From Acanthaster planci (lineage: Eukaryota > Echinodermata > Asteroidea > Valvatida > Acanthasteridae), in contig NW_019091416.1 of the NCBI RefSeq assembly GCF_001949145.1, forward strand, positions 1,655,132 to 1,719,131: a stretch of 64,000 nucleotides of DNA, in the 5' to 3' direction. Shown one piece after another: positions 39,422 to 51,400 of the stretch. How positions within the stretch are numbered: the stretch's first letter is position 1; every line of letters starts with the position of its first letter. The translations under genes and the position numbers were made by a program. The notes under the pieces are model-generated. The model ran no database searches, was not told the origin of the DNA, and was given only the letters and a program-made list of their open reading frames with translations.

Positions 39422-42400
39422 CTACAACACAACGCAAAAAAAAGGATTAACCAAAAGAGTTTTCTTGTCAAGAGTGTGATAAACAATGTGGACAATTTTA
39501 AAGAAATCAGAATTCAAGGACTTATGGTATTTCGGTATTTCACTCAAAATTAAAAAACTGTCATCAACGATGTCAAACATGGCTAAGCCAGCCATTTTTA
39601 ATTCAAGTTTACGGTGTAAAAACTAGAATGAAAAAAAAAATAGAAATGTGAAGCAAATTTCATTTCGAACATTCACAGTAAAATTTGCTGGATTTAAAAA
39701 AATGGTCAACTTTTTCAAATTGCAGAGCAAATATTTGCAGGTTACATTACAATTTTGTGTTCTTGTACAAATTATTAACTAGGCCTATTTCAAGCACAAC
39801 GAATAATAAAAGGCTATCATGTGACCCACAAGACAATGTCCCATTGGTCAGAAGCCGAGTTTGATGACTGGTTTACTGTTGATACAAGCGCTGAATTTCA
39901 AACGATAAACCCAAAGCGCTTTTTGCAACGCTTCTTCAAAAAAAGATACCAGAAAAGGAATAAAACTCAAGTATTGCTAGCTCTACCTTGGCAGCTGCAA
40001 CGATCTCCTGGGCCACTCTCTTGGGCAGATGTTCTACCTCTTGAACCAACTGTTTGGGGTCAGCATGAGCCAGGTGACGTATGGTCTTGTAACCAGCTCT
40101 GACCAGTTGCTTAGCTCTGCCCTGAAAGAAAGAAACCCACCACTAATCAAAAGTGGTTCTGTAAGATGTAAACAGAAAACTTCATTTTATCAATGTAACA
40201 TTAAGGCCGTTTTCCAATACTCAACTTCGGCTCTGACTCAGGCTGCAGCTGTTTTTTTACTAGCTGACTTTGAAGCTGTAAGCGCAGTAATCAGTCAAAT
40301 AGTGCCACAGAACATCAAATGAGATGCAAGAAAGCCAAAAATTATTGTAATCCAATGTAATTTAAACGCTTCAGGCCCACAATCGAGGATTGGTTTTGGG
40401 AACGAAGCCTGAGACGGAGACGAAGTTGAGTATTGGAAAACGGCCCAAGTGTAGGCAATCTAGAGTCACAAAAAATGCATAATAATCACATCCAGCATCA
40501 AAACTGATGACCTTTAACCTCTTGAGGACTTCTTGACCTTATGGTTGCTAACCTGTTTGACACCGGGAACTTCCAGTAACGACACCAGGTCAGCTGTGGC
40601 ACAGTAGGTCAAGTCATACACAACTTTTGTAAGAAGCTGTTGGTAGGCCCAGAACTCTGGAAGATCCTACAATATACCGGGTACAAAGACAGAATCTATT
40701 AGAATTACTGCATGGTTGCTGGCTACCTTCAACTGACCAACCACTAGGCTCAACAAGTAGAGCTTGGCTCAAACACTGACTACAAAATTGAAATAAAAAT
40801 TGAATGACACTCATAAATACTAACTGATACTGCATCAAACAAGTGTATTAAGTAAAATGTATGTTTATTAAATAATTAAGGTACTCCCAGAATGCTCCCA
40901 CTTTCAGTACGACTGTTTCACAATAGTGCGCCACCAAGAGTTTGCAAAGCATTGGCCAATCACAATGCGCGAAATGTGTCGACCCAACGTGCGTTTGGAA
41001 AGGGTCGACACATTTCGCGTGTTATGAATGGCCACCGTGTTGCAAACTCTTGGTGGCGCACTATTGTGAATCGCCCGTATTGCTTAAAGTAGAATCCACT
41101 GTGAAATCCTGAGAACTGTGATCTGCTCACCCGTGTAAGATTTCAAACCTGAAGTAAACTTCACTTTCAACCAGATTAAAACTGACCAATGAACACAGCC
41201 AAGGCAAATGGTGAAAATCACCACTTGTTTCAAACCAGGTTAAAGGAGTACACTGGTTGGATAATCGTTGAAGCTGATCCAAGTTCAAATCAAAACTTGG
41301 ATTGATTTCAAGAGTCCAAGAATGCTACAAATATCTAACAGCTGAAACATTTTCACCAACCTCACAGAAGCGCTGGATGCTGGAACCAAAACTCGCAGCG
41401 GAGGTGAACAAGTTCTGGACAAACCCCCTGGGGACTTCAAACTTGGCAGCCACGTCCCAGATGCCAGTCTGGTTCAAGATCATCCACAGCATCAGGGTCA
41501 GGTAGAAACGACGGACGTGGAAATCCGTTTCTTCGTTAGTCTGAATGCAAGAGATGGATGGCCAAATGCTGTGACGATACCCAACCTTACATTATACATG
41601 GTTTACTTTCCTAAATTTTGAGAGCCCACGAAAGGTCATTTTGTCACTTCATTCCCTTTATCCTTCCTTATTCACAATGAATGGATCATAATAAAATGCC
41701 TAAAGACTGGATGGAATTTATGAAATTATCAACCATACAAAAAAATTCACAGGCATTACATAGCTTGTTCACACACCTGTACCCCGCACAATAGCACAAG
41801 AGAAAAAATGGATACTAGAGCAATTTCCATGAATCTACATTCGTTTTCGTTCCTCAGGGAAAAAGCTTTCATCATCTTGCCTACCACAAAACACATGCCA
41901 CACATCGCATGCTCTCAGGAGAATGCCAAGTAGGGCTTCAAAGTTTTCACACTTGCCAGCTTCTATAATGCCAGGACTAGCAAAATGTACATAAACAGCA
42001 GCTGGAGGAAAGTCTATGTTGCGCCCCTTTTGCACAAGGATTACTTGCTCAGGAGGTATGTCCCCAAGTCACTTTTTCGCTAGTGTAGACTCCTCTCAAG
42101 ACTTACTCTGTGGGTTTTCCTGCCTGCCACTTTGAAGTTGAGGTACTTGTCTGTCACTCCGACCAGCTCAGCAACTCGCAGATCACCATCATTCAAGTTG
42201 GAATACTATGAGTCAGGGTTGAGATAAATGTTAGGTCTAAGAGTTACTTAAATAGTCTAATTCAACATTAAACTTTATAAACATAAGAACAGGGAAGATT
42301 CATCTCTTCTCATTGTGTGAAATTTACATTTTTTTTTTTGCACAAATCTCTGAAACTGTTGAAAAACAGGTTGAAAAAGCCTTCAAACACTGATTGGTCA

Positions 42401-45400
42401 ACACAGTCTGGACATACCAGTCTGTCGTATATGACCCAATTGGGGTTGCTCATGGACACCAGGTCATAGGGCGTAACCAGGTACAGGAGATGTAGTGAGT
42501 TGGCTAGGACAAGTCCCTCGTCACAGGCCTGCTTCAGATCAACGTAGATGGAGGCACACAGGTCAATGTCGATAGAACCTGAAAAAGATAAAACTTGATC
42601 TTAGTAGAAATGTATAACGAAAAATCAACTACGATGAGAGGCTTAACCACTTCCTGCCGGGGCAGTTATCAATGTTGATGATGCTGGGCAGGGATAGTTA
42701 TCATTTTTTTTTTTTGCAAAATTCTTTAAAAATTCCTATCTTCATTTACTGGACACTTATAAACAGGTGAAGGACTGTCTGGTGTCCACTGTAGCCTGAT
42801 AGACAAAATCCATTGACACCTAACTATTTCAACCGGGCCTGCAGCCTTGTAAAAAAAGCTCAGATTGTGCGGTGTTGTATAACTTTCTTTGTTCATGAAC
42901 CTGGCTCAGTGTGCTGCTCACCTCTTTTCAATAGGGGCCAGATCAGCGTGCAGCGGTGCTGTGTGGCTCATCGCTGCGGTGGTGGAGCGCTTTGTTTCCG
43001 GTGGTAATCCGCTCGCTCTAAATGCCCCAAACTGTGATATACAGTTTCAAAACAAGGCTGGATTATCACCACTTTTGAGAGTGAAAAATGTTGGCAATGC
43101 CCAGCAGCCTGGTCGTTTGTTCGGAGTACGGTCTTTTGTTACAGGGCCCTGTTCCCTTTGTCCAAGTTCGGAGACCCCGGCCACGCATATAAAGCATACG
43201 TCTCCGATTCCGGAGTCCCCGGCAGGAAGGGGTTAAGCATGGTGACTGGATGAGTCTGAGTACAACTATTACACTGACCTTTGAAAGCTGCTCGACCAAG
43301 TTTAGTGACTGTCAACTCAGGCTCCCCTGCATGCTGGGATTGATCGCATGGCTTCTCACTGACCAGTTTCAGCTCGAGGAGTTGTCCGAGGCCCTCTGAC
43401 GTCAGGGTGCTGACATCGCTCCCCGTGCGTGAGGCCTGAATGCCAAAGAGCGTCTGATTCATGAAATCCAGGACTGCTTTGCGGTGCATAGTGAGCTGTC
43501 AATGTGAATCATTAAGGGTAAATTACCGCATATTGCTGGTGTAATAGGGCGCTATCACATAATAACCACTGCATAATTAGGGTCTCTAAGATTATATTTG
43601 GTGGTACAGAGACTTGCTACATCACACAATAGTGATCCGTAGTACATCTCTTGCAACTTCTCTTCTATTCAAGGCAAGAATATTGAGTTATTTACCTTGA
43701 GAGCAATTAGCGTCAGAATCAGGCTTCTGATCCCTTTGCCGTCATCGTGGGTCAAACTGCTATAACAAGCCTCTATGGGTTGACTCAATAACTCTGCAAT
43801 CTGGGCGAGTATACACGAATATTTCAGTAATGAATGAATACAGCCAGTTACTCTGGTCAAGCAGAATGGTTGGAGAAGAGGGACTCGGACCACCAGTTGA
43901 GGCGAGCAGTTGCCAAGGTTATGCTCTACTCTAGGTTGAACGAAATCAAGCGATACTTCCTTGCATAACCTTCCCTGACTGGTCTACAGTCCACACGGAC
44001 AGATGGCACAGAGGAGACGAGATGGAGACAGGGTCTAGGAACCAGGATTATTTTTCTTTTTGGAGATTGACAATAAATATTCGACACTTGGATGCCACTG
44101 CCACTTTACCCTCATGCTCAGAGGAAATGTAACGCGTGCATGTAGGTGGCATGGTTTTTGTGCACATCCAAGCGAAATTCTGCGATGTGAACTCGCTGCT
44201 GAGCTCGTGGAAATTAGTACAGTGTGTCCTAACATAAAACTTCTTTTGAGCAAACTTCTCAGTACAAGCTACTGTCATTAAACAGCTTGCATAAGTGTGA
44301 CGGTAATTCGCCGCGAGTTGGACCAAAAGGCGTAATTTTCCTACCAACAGGTGTGAACTGCATTTCCCTGGTTCACAAACGACTATGAACCGCATGCCTT
44401 ACGACTGCGTGGCTACCAACAAAATGAACACTCCAATCCCCACCAACATGGCCCTCTCCAATCAATAAGGCAGTGCTCCTGCTCAAGGCAGAGAGATAAG
44501 TGATTCCTACCTCTTTCTTCTCCTTGTGCTTGATGATGAGTATGCTTTCCCCTGATGAGTCGATGCCTGCCCTCCCTGCCCGGCCCACCATCTGCTTGTA
44601 CCGTGTGCTGGTTAACAACTCTTGGGCGATGTAAGGGCTTCTTAAGATCACTCTAAGTGCAACACGTGCAAGAGAACGTACTAGCTGGTATCAGTCATCA
44701 AATGTATTGATCACACAACTGGTGCAAACAGAAAATCAAGGGTGGTCTAGCTTGCATCCGTGGGGGCATCAGGCTAGTCAATACAGTCAGGCTGAGTGAG
44801 AAATCTTCAAGGTGCTTCAAACAAATGCAGACAGTGTGAATGATGTGACAGTCTGTTTAGATCTTCATATACTAACTGAAATTTCACAAGAGGAAGCACT
44901 GATAATGTATGATGCAGTGTATAGGCAAAAATGAGAATTTCACTGTTGACAGGGGTCATGTTTTTATTTTAAAATTCAACGAAAAACAACTTCAAGAAGT
45001 CTTAGAACTCGTTGTCAAATGTTGTCTTTTGAAACAAATAGAACCGACATGGTAGTCAAAATCAGCCAATGCCTACCTCCTGGCTGGTAGATTGACCCCC
45101 GCAGCAAGCGTGGATGTGCACGTCAGCAGGCACAGCGTGCCGTCGGAGTAAGCGTCCTCGATCAGCTTGCGTTCGTCCATGGTCAGCCCGCTGTGGTGGT
45201 ACGCCAGTCCATAGGGGACAGTGCGCTTGAGGGTGGGGCACAGGTGGTTGTCGCACTCTCGTCGCAGGGACAGCAGCAGGATGCGTTTCTCCTCCTGTCT
45301 GTGATGCATCAGTTTCTTGGCTTCGTTCCTGGAGTGGAGAGTGTGGGAAAAGGAATTGGATGCCAAGAACAGGGCACTACTGAGTAGCATTTTCTGTCCA

Positions 45401-48400
45401 AGCGCGAAACAGGACTAGTAAGATTTGACTAGAAGATCTTGGATAAAATGCACTGCCTCAGGAATAATACAATCTCCTCACTCGTTTTGACAATCAAGAG
45501 AGGATAACTGAGATTAATTAACATAGCAAGCATTCTGATCCTCAGCTTTGGCTCTGTCTTCTTCTGAATCATATTCCCCAGAATGTCTCTCTATTTTGGT
45601 TGAAAAACTTCTTACACAAATTTCAGACTCATCTGCTACAGCAAAATTACGGATAATTTTGCCTTGTAGTCACCTATCAAATTCATTCCCTTTGTACAAC
45701 ATGAGTTTACAATGTGAGTTGTGAGTCACTAGAGCCACTATTGAATCAAGTTACAGGCCTTTAAAGGAATCCTGCACAATGCAATTCAGAGGGAACCCTG
45801 ATCTGTTTTGTCAGTGTAATGTCCTTTTCCTCAGGATGGGAAACTGAGCGATCCATGCAACAAAGGAACTAACTTTGCTGTGTGCAATGGAAAGTGACAA
45901 ACTTACTGAAAAATAAAAATGGCCTCATGATCTTTCATTTGGTCACCTTTTATTTTGTGTAAACCTGACGTTCTGAGTATTCAAAGTGTGATGCAATTTT
46001 CAACATCGACCCCAGTTCTAAATCCTTCACCTGTTAGAGGATTGAAGATTTTCAAGGGTAAAGAAGTAATGCTGTTCTCACTTGGGCATGTGTTTGCAGA
46101 TGAATTCAGCCACGTTCTGGCAGCTCTTCTTGGTGGCACAGAAGATGAGGCAGGAGTGGACGGGGATGACCTCCAGGGCTAGACCCACCAGATGATCGGG
46201 GTCGTTCTTGCGCATAGACTGTGTGTACTGTGAATATGAGAGGGAAAAGAAGCATTAGGAACTCAACATAAGGGAATCTACACAGGGAAGAAGAAAGTTA
46301 TGAGGAAAGCGTACTCCCTTCCTGGCCCTAAAATAGAGGAATTCTAGTTTTCCCTAAATGGTGGGCATTTTACAAATTTAGGCTACATGTATAATCCTGA
46401 GCAATTATATTTGCTTTTCATTGAAAAAGGTTTGCCAGCTGGAAGCCTGAGAATGCTTTTTCATATAAGGTGCCGCTACGCTCAGGGCTAACCCTCAGGA
46501 ACCCTTGTCAATTAAATTTATATCAGTCAAAGCCAAATTCCATTTTGATGAATAAAAGTGCACAGAAATGCAGAGCTTGTGGATGTTATTTAAAAAAAGA
46601 ATGAATTTATTGTCATAGATTGTTACCTGGATATCAAAAAACTGAAGGGGGAATGAAGGTCAAAAATAGTAATTGAATGCACGAATCGCTGTTCTTATTT
46701 TTAAACATCTCTGCCTGTCTAATACTAAATGAGTGTCATTGTCATCAATCCTGTCGTCTACACACCCAACACACACTGAAGGTACTGCCAATATGACATG
46801 TGACCTCAGCTGTTCCTTTATTGCAATGGTGTGGTGGCAGAGTAATGACCATTCGTGAACAACTTGAGGAAGAGTTGAGTTAAATAGTGGGGTCTTTCAA
46901 GAAATGAACACTCCAAACTCGACTTCTCAAGTGACTCACTGGGAAAGTGAGTATTCTGGAATGAGTGAATCTGTCATCTGGGCACAGTGCTGACTGGTTG
47001 ACCTCAAAGATGTTATCCTCAATCTTGATGTACTCCTTCAACTCCACCTATGCAGAAAATGTACGAGAAAATGGCGTTACTGTCGATTCACAAGAAGTAT
47101 CATTACTGAGATAAATGAAATACTCTCAGTCAAATTTGTATATACAGTTCTATTTCTTACATTTAAGCTTAATTTATTGTTTGCTCATCCACCAGCGTAA
47201 GCACCAATTATACAATGATTGTAAGTCATAATGAAGAAGACAATGAAGACATATTGGTTTTAAATGTGGGAAGAAAACCCTAGGCAAACATCGAAGGAAA
47301 GCACTAGGAATCAGGTAGGGACTGAAAACCAAATCCACGTGTCAGCTTTGGGGGAGGAATCAAACCTCTGTCATGACAGAGGTGAGAAGTGAAGAAAGTA
47401 CTACAACGTTAACCGGACTCCCTTGTAAGAACAGCTTGATGGTTAAGTCTACAGTTATCAAAATCATTGCCCAATATCCTTATAGTATAATAATAATTAC
47501 CGAATATGGGTCATTAGGGAGACATTCCCATAAGAACATGCGCAAAATTTTTCCAACTGTACTGTCCCATAATTCAATATTCCCTGATCCAATCTTAACC
47601 AAACTTTGCATGTTTTCATTTTAAACCCTAATCTATCATCTCTCAAAATTTGGACGGTAAAATTCGGCCTCCTCCTGGTAGATGGAAATGTCTCCCTAAT
47701 GACCACTGTCTCCCTAAGGTTGAAAAATTTACCACAAAGTGTCTCCCAAATGACATATTTGTGATATTATTGCTTATTAAGCTCAGACACGTGACACTGA
47801 CCCTCAAGGTTGGACCCCAAGACTTTCCACTTTAAACAGACTTACGGGTCTGAAGTCACTGCAGTAGACCTCGGCCCTCATGAAGATGCAGAGGTCCTGG
47901 ATGTTACTCAGAGTGGCGCTCATCCCAATGATGTGGGCGGAGTTTAGGTGGAGGAGTTTGGCGATGCAGGCTTCTAGGCTGGCCCCGCGACGCCCTCCAT
48001 CTCCTAACATGTGAAGCTGCAGAAAGGTGAAATATTTTCACCTTTTAAGAACGATTCTACGAGGATCGAAACGTCCGACAGTTGGACAGTTGTATATCTC
48101 AGCTCCAAGCAGTCAGTCAATAGTTTGCAGCCATTTTTGTATTTTTCAACAATAAATAGTTATCTAAAGTTGTGACTCCAGTAGTCACTGTGTTAGCCTT
48201 CCATACCTAGTGTGGACCCATGAACAAAAGAGGCCATTATAATGCAGGTTGTGCCAATCTTGTGTAACTAAGCCAGGTCCACACAAGGTTGCCACCTTTC
48301 TGAAATTAGGTTTAGAAGCCTTCAGCCGTGAAGTTTATTTGTATGAAAATGAAGAGAGGAACAGTGAAGGAAGTCATCAACAAACATCCAACTTAAAAGA

Positions 48401-51400
48401 GTGTTCATGGCACAAGAGAAATGGGCATTTTTTGAGTATTTACAAGTATCCTCACAAGGTACAGGTAAGTAACATAATCGTGTGTGTGTGTGAGTTTGTT
48501 TCTGCATTCAATCNNNNNNNNNNNNNNNNNNNNNNNNNNNNNNNNNNNNNNNNNNNNNNNNNNNNNNNNNNNNNNNNNNNNNNNNNNNNNNNNNNNNNNN
48601 NNNNNNNNNNNTGTGTGTGTGTGTACCATGTGAATACATGTATAGTTTATATCCCGTTCCCCCAATTTTCAGAAATGTTCAACGGCATCTGATCATTAAA
48701 ATTTGCAGCAAAACACATGCACTTCACAGATGATAAGAGAAAACACTGCAAGGACTCACCTCATCGACTACGACTAGCCCCAGACTCTCAACCCTACCCT
48801 CTAGTATGAGACTGTTGACTAGACTATGGGCCTTCTCAATGGTTGCGATGTAGAGCGTCTTCTTCTTTCTGTGTTTGCGGGGTGGAATGGCACCCTTGCT
48901 CCCGGCATACTCTTCCACCAGGAAGCCTAGCTCAATGGCAAAGGTCGACAGGGAGACCACCTGAAGAAAATTTGTTTTTATAGTTTTCAAAGTTTTCACA
49001 GTACCCTCATCAAAGTCTGAGGCCTTGAGATGTGGAAAAAAAGTGAGATTAAGGAAAGATGTCAAAAATGCAACCATTAGATGTTACTTGAATTCCTGCA
49101 ATTTTTGACAATGTTTACACTATTTTTGTGCATTCCAAGTGCCACATTTCATGCAAGTGCTGGCTGGCTATGCTTGTGTGGGTGGAAGTCACACCTGGTT
49201 TCCAAAAAGGCTGGATTTTCTTCCATTTCACACTTTTGGTATTTTCACAAACCTCACAAGCATCTGTAGAAATGTTTCCGACATTTTAAATCTTTTGAAA
49301 ACTTTGGAATCTTGACTGATTTTAAACAATTGTAAACGTTACCATGTTCAAATAGGTAACGCTTCCAACAGTTATCTCGCAGGATTTTGGGTGCTATCAC
49401 CACATGAAATTGCTGGAAAAGCAGTTGCCTATCAGAATCACTTGCACTCTTACAACACAATACTGTCACAAAGAACAAATCTTGAAGACCCTTGAACTCT
49501 TGTTTCCTTTGTTTTTCCAGTTCTTTTATAACAGGGTTCTATTTCTATCAAGGCAATTTGACAATACTGCAAAAACCTGATAGTAGATTTCGACCGAGCC
49601 AGGGCGGTGAGGGGTTAACATTCAAGACCAAGATTATCTTGGGGCATCTTACTTTCTCCTGCACGATGGAGACAAATGGCAGTATGAGCAGGGCATCCTT
49701 CTTGTTGCATAGCAACTGCCTCATGATGAGTATCTCAGCAACAAGGGTCTTGCCTCCGCTAGTGGGCAAGGAGTAGATGAGATTGCGGCCTTCCTGGATG
49801 GCCGGGAGAGTTAGGCAAGAATGCTGCCAGTCTGATTGTTAGGACCAATTGTAGAAAAAACAAATGAGTACTGTATTTGTTCAAACTGCCTTTTTTTAAT
49901 TAAATGCAGCAGTGTGAGGTTAGATAGAATTGTATTCTGAAAAATACAAATGTAAGTAACATCTTAGCCTTGCTGAGCAGAGTATCCTACATTAATATTT
50001 CAGTTGGTCTTTAATATGAAAAAAATAGTTCTTAATTATACATGGTCCATCAGTTGATGAGCAACGTTCAAACTGAGGAACTCGGATTCATACAAATTTA
50101 TTTTTACAGCAAGAAGTGGCGTAGATTGAAAAAGGCATCCTGTGACCTACTTCAATAAGCACTCATCCCCAATCCAAGGGCACTTCTGCATGTATTGCTC
50201 AAATTTATTCTGTTAAAATATCTTATATTTGCACAAAGTCTTTAACCATTCTGGAAATCATACGATGGTTAGGTTGTGGATTTAACTGATACATGCATGT
50301 AGTTAAATACAGTCCTACACAGGAACATGTATACTCCCTTGTCTGACTGATGGCCTTCTTAATACGATGGCACTGCAGTGGATTTCTGTCTCAACTGAAA
50401 GTCAAGAAGTCTTACCATACAGCTTGTTTATTCCTCTTTGGGACTTTAACAACTCAGCGACCTTGCTGGGTAGACCGTAAAAAGGGCCGATGTCATTGTC
50501 TTTGATGCCGTTGGATTCCTCTAGCATTTCTGTCAGGGCTTCTTGCACCTTAGCCTGGCGAAGCTCGGTGTGACGCATCTGCTGTGGCGTGACCACTCGG
50601 GCATTGTTCTGTAGTCTCTGCCGCAGTCTGGTAGCACCTGGGGTAACTTTGGGGGTTGTTAGTTCAGTGTGGGATGATTGGCCAGTGCTTCCGAGTTGAA
50701 ACCCTCTAAAACTGTCTCCTTGATGGGACAGCCTTGCCATTTGGGGATCAGCGAGAGGCTTTTCAATCCCAGACGACTGCACCTGTGATGTGAATGATTG
50801 CTTCTCTGCAGTCTCAGTCTTTGAGATTGATCTAAGATTGGCATGACATCCTGAATTCTGAACCATGCTTCCGGTCTTCTCACCCAGGTGGCTGAACCAT
50901 TTCTCTTGTTTTGAAGTCACAGAATTGGCATCTGAGTTTCTAATCTCCTCTTTATCTGGATGTTGTGGTGCATGGATGTGACTGTTCGTCTGCACCTTAT
51001 CTGTTGAGGCGCTACATTTCCTAGTCTTATCTTGTGTGCTCCCCTGATGGGCTTGAGATTGGGGTGACAATTTTTCATTCTCAGAGGGACAATCTCCGGC
51101 GTTTGCTAGGGAGGAAGCCTCATGCCATTCCCCATTGGCTCGGAGGTCGTGCTTGCTAGACACCCTGGCCCAGCCGACATCAGACGTCTGGGAATCAGCA
51201 ATGAGTTGATCCAGGTCTAGTTTGTCATAGAAGGAATCCTCGCTGTCCCAATCTGTGAATGAGTTGTTCTGAGTTTGTGAGCAGCCGGCAGCATGCGGAG
51301 TTGCATGTAGTTTAACTGATGACAACCGCCGGGTGGCTTTTAAGCGAGCAACTTGTGGGGTGGGCGGTAGTGGACTGGAACAGAATGATGTGTCCTCCTG

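Noticed and set aside
49605-49616. GGGGTTAAC near HELQ coding exon 3 as a second piggyBac end
   Set aside because: No matching inverted end found nearby.
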